The position numbers and the translations under genes were made by a program. A model generated the notes under the pieces. The model was not told where the DNA came from and did not search any database. It was given only the letters and a program-made list of their open reading frames with translations. From contig NZ_JBNATW010000011.1 in the NCBI RefSeq assembly GCF_049701175.1, positions 1 through 64,000 on the forward strand: DNA of 64,000 nucleotides, written 5' to 3'. Below, piece after piece: positions 51,002 through 59,851 of the stretch; position 1 is the first letter of the stretch; each line of letters starts with the position of its first letter. The DNA comes from Thermovenabulum sp049701175. GTDB lineage: Bacteria > Bacillota > Thermosediminibacteria > Thermosediminibacterales > Thermosediminibacteraceae.

Positions 51002-51301
51002 TCAGGATTTATCTTTTGTGTCTCCTTTATCAGCTTTTTTAAGAACAGTTCCTATAGCAGATCGGGTAACTTTTATCTTCAGTTTGTCTCCGACTTCAAG
51101 TGTGATAACATCATCCTTTATATTTAGAATTCTTCCGTAAATGCCACCAATTGTTATTACATCATCACCTTCTCTTAAATTTTCAAGCATCATTTTCCTT
51201 TCTCTGTCCCTTTTTTGCTGAGGCCTTATTAGTAGGAAGTAAAAAATAGCAAAAATTAGAATTAAAGGACCAAATTGCTGTAAAAAGATTGCAGTGTTCA
51301 A
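51002..51301 (-). CDS. yajC: Preprotein translocase subunit YajC
   Basis: 99 residues: an N-terminal membrane helix (about 5-25, FGPLILIFAIFYFLLIRPQQKRDRE) and the YajC core (LREGDDVITIGGIYGRI). Associates with SecDF. TTG start at 51301. It lies downstream of tgt, the conserved queA-tgt-yajC order. Confidence 0.95.
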   Translation of the reverse strand: MNTAIFLQQFGPLILIFAIFYFLLIRPQQKRDRERKMMLENLREGDDVITIGGIYGRILNIKDDVITLEVGDKLKIKVTRSAIGTVLKKADKGDTKDKS

Positions 51302-51383
51302 TCTAAAACCACACCCTTCCCATTACTTTTAAAAATAGCATATTAGTTAATTCGATAAAATTTTTAAAAATCCTTTTTTTGTT

Positions 51384-52493
51384 TCAAACCACATAACCAA
51401 ACTTTTTAAAGAATTCCTCTTTTAATTCTAAAAGATAACCGTCTTCAATTGCCTTTCTTATATCCTCCATAAGTCTTAAAAGAAAATATAGATTGTGCAT
51501 GGTTGTTAACCTAAGGCCTAAAATTTCTCCTGCATTTATTAAGTGTCTTATATAAGCCCTAGTATAGTTTTTACAGACATAACAGTCGCATTCAGGGTCA
51601 AGGGGAGAAAAATCTTTGGCATAAACTGCATTTCGCACAACAAGTTTTCCTCTTTTTGTAAATACCGTCCCGTGCCTTGCTATTCTTGTAGGAAGTACGC
51701 AGTCGAACATATCAATGCCCCTTATTACTCCTTCAAAAATTGCATCAGGAGATCCCACACCCATTAAATAACGAGGTTTATTTTCCGGTAATAGTGGCAC
51801 TGTATAATCCAATACTTTATACATTTCCTGTTTTGGCTCACCCACACTCAAACCGCCGACCGCATATCCTTCGAAATCTATACTTTTTAAATCTTCTGCG
51901 CTTTTTTTCCTTAAATCCTCATATAGCCCCCCCTGTACAATACCGAAAAGTGCCTGATCGCTTCTCTTGTGATGTTCTCTGCACCTAATAGCCCATCTCG
52001 TTGTCCTTTCAACCGAATTTTTCACGTATTCGTAGGTTGAAGGGTATGGTATGCACTCGTCAAAGCACATTATTATATCTGAGCCTAAGGAATTCTGAAT
52101 TTCTATAGATATCTCCGGCGATATGAAATGAATAGAACCATCAATATGTGATCTAAAAGTTACCCCTTCTTCTCTTATCTCCCTCAATTCTCCCAAGCTA
52201 AATACCTGATAGCCTCCACTGTCGGTTAATATAGAACCCTTCCAATTCATAAATTTATGAAGGCCTCCGGCCTCTTCTATAAGTTTATGCCCCGGCCTTA
52301 AATACAAATGATAGGTATTGCTTAATATAATTTTTGCTCCTATACTTTCCAATTCATCAGGGGCCATAGTCTTAACCGTGGCTTGTGTTCCTACAGGCAT
52401 AAAAACAGGTGTATCGATTTCCCCATGGCTCGTAATAATTTTTCCTCTTCTTGCTTTTGTATTTTCTGAAACCTTTATTAATTCAAATTTCAC
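51384..52493 (-). CDS. tgt: tRNA-guanine transglycosylase
   Basis: A 369-residue enzyme exchanging G34 for preQ1 in tRNAs for Asp, Asn, His and Tyr. D91 of DSGGYQVFSL, the VGGLSVGE motif, the catalytic FDCVLPTR stretch and the zinc ligands CDCYVC..H (about 310-340) are present. GTG 52493 overlaps the previous stop codon by one base (TAGTG). The window also has queA and queT; the preQ1 synthesis genes queCDEF are not here. Confidence 0.97.
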   Translation of the reverse strand: MKFELIKVSENTKARRGKIITSHGEIDTPVFMPVGTQATVKTMAPDELESIGAKIILSNTYHLYLRPGHKLIEEAGGLHKFMNWKGSILTDSGGYQVFSLGELREIREEGVTFRSHIDGSIHFISPEISIEIQNSLGSDIIMCFDECIPYPSTYEYVKNSVERTTRWAIRCREHHKRSDQALFGIVQGGLYEDLRKKSAEDLKSIDFEGYAVGGLSVGEPKQEMYKVLDYTVPLLPENKPRYLMGVGSPDAIFEGVIRGIDMFDCVLPTRIARHGTVFTKRGKLVVRNAVYAKDFSPLDPECDCYVCKNYTRAYIRHLINAGEILGLRLTTMHNLYFLLRLMEDIRKAIEDGYLLELKEEFFKKFGYVV

Positions 52494-53125
52494 TAATCTT
52501 CCCCGTCCTTTACTTTTCTGATTAAAATATTTTTTATAAGGTTTTCTTCCATTGAAACGATGGTTATCTCTGCATCATTAACATAATAAACATCCTTTTC
52601 TTTAATTTCCTTACCTTCCGCTTTTGCGAGGTTAAAAATCACACCTCCTATAGTATTTCCTAAATCCTTAGGAATGTTTACCTTAGCTAATTTATTTACC
52701 TCCTCTACAGGCATAGCAGAATTTACCAACACACCTTCCTGAGAAAAAGTCTTCCCAGGATTAAAAATCCTATTAATGGCAAAAAGAGCACCTATAGCTA
52801 TTATTCCTAAAAAAATTTCCCACATTGACTTTGCTTCAATTATTATCTTTCTTGCAGTAGCATATAAAAGCACTTCAATAACGCCTGATGGAGTATGCCT
52901 TACAAGCATTATTACAAGCTCCAACCCTACAACCAAAAGCAAAGTATGGCCTAAAAAAGTTTGCAAAAGTGAGAAAGTTTGTAATGGCGGGGTAATGTAT
53001 ATCATCTTAAAATAACGAAAAAGATCTACTGAACCTACTATTACTCCAAAAATAATAAAAATAGCGAGTAAGGATTCAAGCAAAAAAACACTTTTTACAA
53101 TAAAATTAACAATCTTTTTTTTCAT
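52493..53125 (-). CDS. PsiE-like membrane protein with C-terminal CorC_HlyC-like domain
   Basis: 210 residues. Four hydrophobic segments (about 10-125) resemble the phosphate-starvation-inducible PsiE family. The remaining ~80 residues (EGVLVNSAMPVEEVNKLAKVNI, TIGGVIFNLAK, YYVNDAEITIVSM) resemble the transporter-associated CorC_HlyC domain found at the end of ion-efflux and Na/H antiporters. The pairing on one chain suggests a small regulated membrane protein. Function unknown. It is located between queA and tgt, which are usually adjacent. Confidence 0.65.
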   Translation of the reverse strand: MKKKIVNFIVKSVFLLESLLAIFIIFGVIVGSVDLFRYFKMIYITPPLQTFSLLQTFLGHTLLLVVGLELVIMLVRHTPSGVIEVLLYATARKIIIEAKSMWEIFLGIIAIGALFAINRIFNPGKTFSQEGVLVNSAMPVEEVNKLAKVNIPKDLGNTIGGVIFNLAKAEGKEIKEKDVYYVNDAEITIVSMEENLIKNILIRKVKDGED

Positions 53126-53149
53126 TCATTTTCTCCTTTCTATGCTTAG

Positions 53150-54175
53150 TTATATTATCAACATAGCATCTCCAAAGGAGAAAAACCTATACCTTCTTTT
53201 TACTGCTTCTTCGTATGCTTTCATTACTTTCTCCCTTCCCGCAAAAGCACAAACCAACATTATTAAAGTGGATTCGGGTAGATGAAAATTAGTGATTAAA
53301 GCATCCACTGTTTTAAACTTATATCCGGGATAAATGAATAAATCGGTAAAACCTTTTTTTGCAGTAACAAATCCTTCAGGGTTGCTTACTGTTTCGAGGG
53401 TCCTGGTGGTTGTGGTACCAACTGCAAACAGCCTCTTCCCTTCCTCTTTTGTTGCATTGATGATATTTGCTGTTTCCTCTGAAATTTCATAGTATTCGGC
53501 ATGCATTTTGTGTTTTTCTATTTCTTTTACCTTTACAGGCCTAAAAGTACCGAGCCCAACATGAAGGGTTATATAAACGATTTTAACACCTTTTACTCTT
53601 ATTTTTTCCAACAGTTCATTGGTAAAATGAAGCCCTGCCGTAGGGGCTGCGGCTGAACCTGGACATGTTGCATAAACGGTTTGATACCTATCTTTATCCT
53701 CAAGTTTCTTTTTTATATACGGGGGTACAGGCATCTCTCCTAATTTATCTAATATTTCTTCAAATATCCCTTCATAATAAAATTCTACAAATCTTCCTCC
53801 AGCCTCTGTATAATCCAATACCCTAGCCTTTAATAAACCCTTCCCAAACACAAACACACTCCCCAATTTTGCCCTTCTGCCAGGCTTTACAAGAACCTCC
53901 CATATATTTTCTTTTACCCTATTTAAAAGTACAAATTCAATGGCACCTTTAGTATCTTCCCTTTCACCTATTAATCTCGCTGGTATTACTTTAGAATTAT
54001 TTAATACAAGACAATCCCCTTTCTCAAAGTAATCTACTATCTCGTAAAAAATTTTATGTTCCATTTCGCCTGTTCCTCTTTTTAAAACAAGAAGCCTTGA
54101 TTTGTCCCTTTCCTTTAAGGGTTCTTGAGCAATAAGTTCGGATGGTAATTCGTAATAAAACTCCTTAATATCCAT
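53150..54175 (-). CDS. queA: S-adenosylmethionine:tRNA ribosyltransferase-isomerase
   Basis: 341 residues. QueA makes epoxyqueuosine from preQ1-modified tRNA using SAM. Motifs: YELPSELIAQEPLKERDKSRLLVL, NNSKVIPARL, CPGSAAAPTAGLHFT and LHVGLGTFRPV. ATG 54175 with AGGAG about 11 nt upstream. It follows the SpoIID gene and belongs to the ruv-que-sec chain. Confidence 0.97.
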   Translation of the reverse strand: MDIKEFYYELPSELIAQEPLKERDKSRLLVLKRGTGEMEHKIFYEIVDYFEKGDCLVLNNSKVIPARLIGEREDTKGAIEFVLLNRVKENIWEVLVKPGRRAKLGSVFVFGKGLLKARVLDYTEAGGRFVEFYYEGIFEEILDKLGEMPVPPYIKKKLEDKDRYQTVYATCPGSAAAPTAGLHFTNELLEKIRVKGVKIVYITLHVGLGTFRPVKVKEIEKHKMHAEYYEISEETANIINATKEEGKRLFAVGTTTTRTLETVSNPEGFVTAKKGFTDLFIYPGYKFKTVDALITNFHLPESTLIMLVCAFAGREKVMKAYEEAVKRRYRFFSFGDAMLII

Positions 54176-54184
54176 AATTAATCT

Positions 54185-55516
54185 TCATCTCCTTATGTCT
54201 ACATTGCTGTAATAAAACGAAAGAATATCCTTGTAATTGTAGCCCTTTTCAGCCATTATCTTTGCTCCCCATTGACTCATCCCTATTCCATGACCCCAAC
54301 CTCTGCCGATAATCTTTATCCCCGATGAAATATCTACCTTCTTTATAGCATCCCGGCCGATCATAAAAATATTCGAAAAAGAAGTAAGATGGTTTTTCCC
54401 AAACCTTGACTCTATAAAAATAGGTCCTGAAAAACTCATTAAACTAAAATTCCCGCTTTTACTTACAACATAAACCGGTTTTTTAGCATCGACTTCAAAT
54501 AGCGTGCTTTTTAGCGAAAACAGATTGCGAATTTCATTAGCTGTAAAGGTTTTCTCTCCTTTTGTCCCCTTTATTAAAACTTTTTTTACCCGTCCAGTAC
54601 TGCTTTTTTCTACTACTATAAAATCTATTACATTGCCTAAATCAAAACCTGCTGATTTTAGGATACTTTCCAATTCTTCAAAGGATAAATTTTTCTCCCA
54701 TGTTAAATTAGGCGCTTCAGCTGAAAAGGTATCTTCTTTTGCCTTAAGATAAGGTAGATCTTGAAAATACCATTCGCTGAAATTTTCTATAAATCCCCCA
54801 CTATTTGAATGAAAATAAGCCAATATAGGCCTATCCTGATAGTATAAAAGTTCACCTTGGGTTAAGTCTACCGCTTGGGTAGTCCTTGGATTTTCGCAAT
54901 CCACCCCTCCATATGCCTGATCCGAAGTAGTAGAAGTCAAGTCAAAACCGTATTTCCCCCATTTATTCAAATTGTAGACCGCATAAGTTCTTGCTGCTAC
55001 CGCCTGCGCTTTTAAAGCTTCCATAGGCCATGAAGGAGGCATTTCAAGGGGCACTACTCCATAGAGGTATTCTTCAAGTTTTAGCTCGTTTATTACCGTC
55101 ATACCCTTTTGAGAAAGATCGGGAAGGAAACCAATATACCCTCTATAACGCTTACCTTCAATCGAAATAAATTCAGATTTTGAAGCTATGTATACGGGCT
55201 TTTCAAAAGATAATGCAAAATTAAGATTAGGAATAAGCTGTTTTGAATTTAAAAATACCAACTTCCCATTTTGCAAAGCCGCTTCAATATTAACATAATC
55301 TATTTCTGCAATTATTTTAAAATCATTGTTTTCTTTTTGAAAGAGATTAAATCCCGAGGAAGAACTTAGAAAATAATTTTGTCTTGCTGTTTTGTCAAAA
55401 TAAAGCCCTATTCTAATATTTTTTTCAGACATATCCTGTCCATATAATGGCAAATTTACTAAAACAAAAGAAAACACAAATAAAATTATTAATAATAAAG
55501 AAATAAGTTTCTTCAC
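54185..55516 (-). CDS. SpoIID/LytB-domain protein
   Basis: 443 residues with an N-terminal signal or anchor (about 4-25). The SpoIID domain (about 120-430) includes EYLYGVVPLEMPPSWPMEALKAQAVAARTYA, QAYGG, and the ending GWGHGIGMSQWGAK. SpoIID is a lytic transglycosylase acting during engulfment; LytB relatives modify amidases. Location between ruvB and queA is typical of the non-sporulation-locus copy in Clostridia. I start at GTG 55516 (AAGGGG upstream), since the frame start at TTG 55534 overlaps ruvB. Confidence 0.9.
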   Translation of the reverse strand: MKKLISLLLIILFVFSFVLVNLPLYGQDMSEKNIRIGLYFDKTARQNYFLSSSSGFNLFQKENNDFKIIAEIDYVNIEAALQNGKLVFLNSKQLIPNLNFALSFEKPVYIASKSEFISIEGKRYRGYIGFLPDLSQKGMTVINELKLEEYLYGVVPLEMPPSWPMEALKAQAVAARTYAVYNLNKWGKYGFDLTSTTSDQAYGGVDCENPRTTQAVDLTQGELLYYQDRPILAYFHSNSGGFIENFSEWYFQDLPYLKAKEDTFSAEAPNLTWEKNLSFEELESILKSAGFDLGNVIDFIVVEKSSTGRVKKVLIKGTKGEKTFTANEIRNLFSLKSTLFEVDAKKPVYVVSKSGNFSLMSFSGPIFIESRFGKNHLTSFSNIFMIGRDAIKKVDISSGIKIIGRGWGHGIGMSQWGAKIMAEKGYNYKDILSFYYSNVDIRR

Positions 55517-55530
55517 CTTTGCACCCCTTT

Positions 55531-56529
55531 TCAATCCCTCTTAATGCCCAAATGCTCGTAGGCCTTGTCCGAAGCAATCCTTCCCCTCGATGTCCTTATT
55601 ATAAAACCTTCCTTTAAAAGATAGGGTTCATAGACATCCTCAATTGTTGAAACCTCTTCATTTAATGCAGAAGCTAATGCCTCTATTCCTACAGGCCCTC
55701 CTTTAAATCTTTCTATTATTGTTATCAAAAGTTTTCTATCCTCCTGATCAAGCCCTTTAGAATCCACGTTTAAAAGTTTTAGTCCTTCATCTGCAACCTC
55801 CTTTGTAATTACACCATTGGCTTTAACCTGGGCAAAATCCCTTATTCGCCTCAGCAAGCGATTTGCTATCCTTGGCGTCCCTCGAGAACATTCCGCAATT
55901 TTCTCCGCGGCCTCTTTTTCTATCTTAACCCCTAATATACTTGCTGATCTGCTAATAATAAGCATTAATTCTTCTTTTTTATAAAATTCTAAGTGGCATC
56001 TTACTCCAAACCTCTCCCTTAAAGGCGAGGTGAGCATACCAGCTTTGGTTGTGGCTCCAATCAAAGTAAAAGGCCTTAAGTTAAGCCTTATAGATTTTGC
56101 AGCAGGCCCCTTGCCGATGACAATATCCAAACAAAAATCCTCCATTGCGGGATACAAAACCTCTTCAACAGCAGGATGGAGCCTGTGGATCTCATCTATA
56201 AAAAGGATATCCCTTTCCCCCAATCCCGTTAATATTGCAGCTAAATCCCCAGGCCTTTCTATTGCTGGTCCTGAGGTTATCCTAATATTTACCCCCATTT
56301 CCTTTGCTATAATAAAAGCTAAGGTTGTCTTTCCCAATCCAGGCGGGCCGTACAATAATACATGATCTAACGGTTCTCTCCTCATTAATGCAGCTTTTAT
56401 AAATATCTTCAAGTTTTCCTTTACGCTTTCCTGACCTATATATTCATCAAAGGTTTTTGGCCTTAGATTAATTTCAAAATCCACATCTTCATTAGTTTTT
56501 AATAAAGGAGTAACTATTCTTTCCTTCAA
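55531..56529 (-). CDS. ruvB: Holliday junction helicase RuvB
   Basis: A 332-residue AAA+ motor with Walker A GPPGLGKT (61-68), Walker B DEIH (112-115), the arginine finger region and a C-terminal winged helix. Drives branch migration with RuvA. TTG 56529 after AGAGGTGAT, 12 bp after ruvA. Confidence 0.98.
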   Translation of the reverse strand: MKERIVTPLLKTNEDVDFEINLRPKTFDEYIGQESVKENLKIFIKAALMRREPLDHVLLYGPPGLGKTTLAFIIAKEMGVNIRITSGPAIERPGDLAAILTGLGERDILFIDEIHRLHPAVEEVLYPAMEDFCLDIVIGKGPAAKSIRLNLRPFTLIGATTKAGMLTSPLRERFGVRCHLEFYKKEELMLIISRSASILGVKIEKEAAEKIAECSRGTPRIANRLLRRIRDFAQVKANGVITKEVADEGLKLLNVDSKGLDQEDRKLLITIIERFKGGPVGIEALASALNEEVSTIEDVYEPYLLKEGFIIRTSRGRIASDKAYEHLGIKRD

Positions 56530-56541
56530 ATATAATCACCT

Positions 56542-57102
56542 CTATTTTGAAAAAAATTTAAGGGCTTCCTTGACTATTTCTTCAGTTGTCTTAGTTTTAT
56601 CTATGTTTAAAAAGGCCTTATTTATTTCTTCCAAACTAAACCCTAAAGTTAGCAATACTTCCCTTGCTTCATAAATCGAATTCCCTTCTTCTCCACTAAA
56701 CTTAATTTTATCCTTTAATTCCAATATCATTTTTTGAGCTGTTTTTTTGCCTATTCCAGGAATTGAGGATAATTTGCTGACATCTTCAGAATTTATTGCA
56801 CTTTTTAATAAATTTATATCAGAGTAAGACAGTATAGAAAGTGCAAGCTTAGGGCCAATCCCTGAAACCTTATTTAGCTTTATAAAAAATTCTCTCTCTT
56901 CCCTTTCATAAAAACCATAAATTTCTAAGGCATCTTCTTTAACTACAAGCAAACTATAAAGCATTATTTCTTTATTAATGAGTCCTTTAATTTTTTCATA
57001 AGTTAAATAAGAAATATTTAGTTTATAACCCAAGCCGTTTGTTTCTACTATAGCATAACTCGGTTTTGCCTCTATTAGTATACCTTTAATGTATTCAAAC
57101 AT
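56542..57102 (-). CDS. ruvA: Holliday junction DNA helicase subunit RuvA
   Basis: 186 residues: OB domain (1-65), two helix-hairpin-helix motifs (NKVSGIGPKLAL, SSIPGIGKKTAQK) and a C-terminal RuvB-binding domain (about 140-186). Binds four-way junctions. It lies 3 bp after ruvC and begins at ATG 57102. Confidence 0.97.
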   Translation of the reverse strand: MFEYIKGILIEAKPSYAIVETNGLGYKLNISYLTYEKIKGLINKEIMLYSLLVVKEDALEIYGFYEREEREFFIKLNKVSGIGPKLALSILSYSDINLLKSAINSEDVSKLSSIPGIGKKTAQKMILELKDKIKFSGEEGNSIYEAREVLLTLGFSLEEINKAFLNIDKTKTTEEIVKEALKFFSK

Positions 57103-57105
57103 TTT

Positions 57106-57594
57106 TTACACCCCGTATAGTTTTTCAATATTTTTATAAAAAAGATGACATAAAGCCACGGCTAAGGCATCAGCTGCATCATCGGGTTTAGGCAATTCCT
57201 TGAGATTTAATATTACCCTCGTCATCTCCTGAATTTGATTCTTTTTTGCCCTTCCGTAACCTACCACCATCTGTTTTATTTGAAGAGGAGTATATTCATA
57301 AATTTCCACACCTTTTAAAGAAGCGGCAAGTAGTGCTACTCCACGGGCTTCCCCTACTGTTATCGCCGTTTTGGCATTTTTATTGAAAAAAAGTTCCTCT
57401 ACCGCAATCGCGTCAGGATTAAACTTTTCTATCAACTCCAAATACCCTTCAAAAACCCTTTTAAGCCTTTGGGGTTTAGAAATTTCCCTTTTAGTTTCTA
57501 TAATACCGTAATCTATAACCTCAATTTTTCCTTTTTCATTTATTACTCCATAACCACATATAGCAATACCAGGATCTATACCCAAAACTACCAT
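57106..57594 (-). CDS. ruvC: Crossover junction endodeoxyribonuclease RuvC
   Basis: 162 residues, RNase H fold, with the acidic residues D7 (GIDPG), E67 (VEELFF) and D139/D142 (PDDAADALA). Resolves Holliday junctions. ATG 57594 after TAGGTGG. First of ruvCAB. Confidence 0.97.
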   Translation of the reverse strand: MVVLGIDPGIAICGYGVINEKGKIEVIDYGIIETKREISKPQRLKRVFEGYLELIEKFNPDAIAVEELFFNKNAKTAITVGEARGVALLAASLKGVEIYEYTPLQIKQMVVGYGRAKKNQIQEMTRVILNLKELPKPDDAADALAVALCHLFYKNIEKLYGV

Positions 57595-57655
57595 AATAAA
57601 ACCACCTAAACTATAATTTCTTCAGAAAAAATAAAATTTCCTCCAATAAAACAAA

Positions 57656-57686
57656 AAGCCTTCTTTTAAATATTAAAAGAAAGCTT
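57656..57686 (-). terminator. Terminator between bofC and ruvC
   Basis: A 14-bp stem with one mismatch, 57656-57669 with 57673-57686; on minus the 3' arm is followed by GGCTTTTTG. It separates the forespore-type bofC transcript from ruvCAB. Confidence 0.75.
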
Positions 57687-57694
57687 CTAAAAAA

Positions 57695-58231
57695 TCAATT
57701 GCTTAACCCTTCTTTTATTTTCAAAAATTCTTCCTTGTCTTTAATTATAATCCCCTTTTCCAAAATATTTTTATCCTCTTCCTTCAACACTTCTGTCGAA
57801 ATATCTGTTTTTTCCACTAAAATAGAATGTCCCCCTGGTACTCCTTTAAATAAAGATACAAAACCATCTTTTATTCCGACATAGTAATGATTATCGCAAT
57901 AAGAATCTACTTCTCTTTTTAAAATTACTTCATCAGCTGAAAATTTTTCAATTTTAATTCCCTTTTCTAAACCTTTTACAAAATCTTCGTATTTTTGACC
58001 TATGTATTTATCAGCAGGTATTTCATTTGCTTCGGTATGTCCACATTTTTTAAAATACGTAATAATGATTATTCTTGTTTTTTCCGAAATAACTTCATCT
58101 TCAAAGGTATCCTTTATTAAATTTTGAAATTTCATTGATTTGGGAAATGAATGGTTATATGAAAAAAAAGCACCTAAAATAACACCAAATAAAAAAACCA
58201 ATGAAATAATCAAGTAAAATCTTTTAGGCAT
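57695..58231 (-). CDS. bofC: BofC-like protein
   Basis: 178 residues with one N-terminal membrane segment (about 5-24). The C-terminal part (about 105-178) fits the BofC C-terminal domain (SYCDNHYYVGIKDGFVSLFKG, SILVEKTDI). In B. subtilis bofC lies next to ruvAB and is made in the forespore, where it delays pro-SigK processing by restraining SpoIVB. Here the N-terminal half is diverged. ATG 58231 follows GAGGAGG; the start codon is inside an inverted repeat. A SigG-like promoter precedes it. Confidence 0.7.
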   Translation of the reverse strand: MPKRFYLIISLVFLFGVILGAFFSYNHSFPKSMKFQNLIKDTFEDEVISEKTRIIIITYFKKCGHTEANEIPADKYIGQKYEDFVKGLEKGIKIEKFSADEVILKREVDSYCDNHYYVGIKDGFVSLFKGVPGGHSILVEKTDISTEVLKEEDKNILEKGIIIKDKEEFLKIKEGLSN

Positions 58232-58268
58232 ACCAATTCCTCCTCTTCTATCAAGGAATTAGTATGCC
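58227..58268. repeat. 14-bp inverted repeat covering the bofC start
   Basis: GGCATACCAATTCC (58227-58240) pairs with GGAATTAGTATGCC (58255-58268) at 13 of 14 positions around a 14-nt loop that carries the bofC ribosome site. The outer arm overlaps the SigG-like -10 CATACTA. It could be an operator, or an RNA hairpin masking the start codon in transcripts that come from yebC. Confidence 0.6.
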
Positions 58269-58290
58269 CTTTATTATAAATTACTATTCA
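58260..58290 (-). promoter_or_regulatory. SigG-like promoter of bofC
   Basis: On minus, TGAATA (58285-58290), 18 bp, CATACTA (58260-58266): agrees with the SigG -35 and -10 elements and spacing. It lies 29 bp upstream of the bofC start. bofC is SigG-dependent in B. subtilis, which supports the call. Confidence 0.6.
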
Positions 58291-58302
58291 TTTCACAATA
58301 GT

Positions 58303-59028
58303 TTATTTTGACTCATAATTTGTATAAACTTCTTCCACGTCATCGTGATCCTCTAACACATCCAACAACTTTTCCAACATTTCCGCCTCTTTACCATCCA
58401 AATTTACAGTAGTCTTTGGAAGATAGGTTATTTCTGAAGAAGAAAGCTGTATATTATTTTCTATAAGAGCCTTTTTAACCTGTTCATAATTTTCAGGTGA
58501 TGTAGTAATTTCGATAGAATCCTCTTGTTCCTCTACATCCTCTGCTCCTGAATCTATTGCAATCATCATAATATCATCAACATTTGTATTCGAATTTTTC
58601 TCTATTAGTATTAGACCTTTTTTTTCAAACATCCAAGCCACACAACCCGCTTCTCCTAAACTTCCACCGTATTTATCAAAAAGATGGCGAATTTCACTTG
58701 CTGTCCTGTTCCTGTTGTCAGTCATAGCCGACAGCATTATAGCAACTCCACCTGGTCCATAGCCTTCGTACATCACATGTTCTAAATTTTCGCCACCTAA
58801 TTCTCCGCTACCTCTTTTTATTGCCCTCATAATATTTTCATTGGGCATATTAGCTTCCTTGGCTTTTTCGATAATATCCCTCAATTTACTATTTGCATTA
58901 GGATCAGGGCCACCTTCCCTAACCGCAACTATAATCATCTTGCTAAGCTTGGTATAAAGCTTACCCTTTTGAGCATCCATTTTTGCTTTTTTATGCTTTA
59001 TATTTGCCCATTTTGAATGCCCTGACAT
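58303..59028 (-). CDS. yebC: YebC/PmpR-family protein
   Basis: 241 residues, standard length. N-terminal MSGHSKWANIKHKK is the family signature, followed by NPNANSKLRDIIEKA, EGYGPGGVAIMLSAMTDNRNRTASEIRH. Called a transcription regulator; members also relieve ribosome stalling at proline runs (YebC2-type). ATG 59028 after AGGGAGGGG. Confidence 0.95.
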   Translation of the reverse strand: MSGHSKWANIKHKKAKMDAQKGKLYTKLSKMIIVAVREGGPDPNANSKLRDIIEKAKEANMPNENIMRAIKRGSGELGGENLEHVMYEGYGPGGVAIMLSAMTDNRNRTASEIRHLFDKYGGSLGEAGCVAWMFEKKGLILIEKNSNTNVDDIMMIAIDSGAEDVEEQEDSIEITTSPENYEQVKKALIENNIQLSSSEITYLPKTTVNLDGKEAEMLEKLLDVLEDHDDVEEVYTNYESK

Positions 59029-59103
59029 CTGTCTCCCCTCCCTATTCGATTTTCCCTCAATAATTTTAGCATAAAAAAAACTTTATTAAAAGAAGAAGGG
59101 ATT

Positions 59104-59817
59104 TTAAAAATCTGGTATAAGGGGAAGCATTCTTTTGTGCTCACTCTTTTTATTCATCAAATCTATTTTCTCCTTAACTTCAGGTGAAGCAATGCCTGTT
59201 AAAATGTAATTGTCTAATTCCTTGTAAGAAATACCCATTTCTCCTTCATCGGTTTGACCTTCCCATAAACCCGCTGTAGGAGGTTTTTCAATAATATCTT
59301 GAGGAATTTCAAGATATTTTGCTAATTCTCTCACCTTTGTTTTTACCAAATTTCCCAAGGGTAAAAGGTCCACACCCCCATCTCCGTATTTTGTAAAATA
59401 TCCCACAGTAAGCTCACTTTTGTTACCCGTACCTACAACAAGGTAATTATAGGAAGCTGCATAATAATAAAGAGTTATCATGCGCAGTCTCGGTTTAATA
59501 TTAATTTTTGCATTTTTGTTTTCTGTTGGCTCTAAGATTTTCATAAAGGCATCGTAAACCGTATCAAGCACAATTTTTTTATAAGGTATGTCGTATAATT
59601 TTGCTACCCTTTCAGCGTCAATCTCATCCTTTTGGCTGCTGTAACAGGGCAGATGAAGGCCTAAAACATTTTCTCCAAAAGCCCTTTTACATAAAACTGC
59701 TACAACAGCCGAATCAATACCTCCACTCATCCCGAATACCGCACCCTTTGCCCCTGCTTCATACACCCTTTCTCTTAACCAATCTACTAATTTTTGTGCA
59801 AGTACTTCTGTGTTCAA
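59104..59817 (-). CDS. nadE: NAD+ synthase (ammonia-dependent)
   Basis: 237 residues, short form without glutaminase domain. The ATP pyrophosphatase P-loop SGGIDS is at 31-36; the NAD-adenylate binding (GTGNKSELTVGYFTKYGDGGVDLLPLGNL) is complete. Converts deamido-NAD to NAD. TTG 59817 after AAGGGGGATTTC. Confidence 0.95.
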   Translation of the reverse strand: MNTEVLAQKLVDWLRERVYEAGAKGAVFGMSGGIDSAVVAVLCKRAFGENVLGLHLPCYSSQKDEIDAERVAKLYDIPYKKIVLDTVYDAFMKILEPTENKNAKINIKPRLRMITLYYYAASYNYLVVGTGNKSELTVGYFTKYGDGGVDLLPLGNLVKTKVRELAKYLEIPQDIIEKPPTAGLWEGQTDEGEMGISYKELDNYILTGIASPEVKEKIDLMNKKSEHKRMLPLIPDF

Positions 59818-59851
59818 AGAAATCCCCCTTTCAATTTGTTTAAGTTATATT

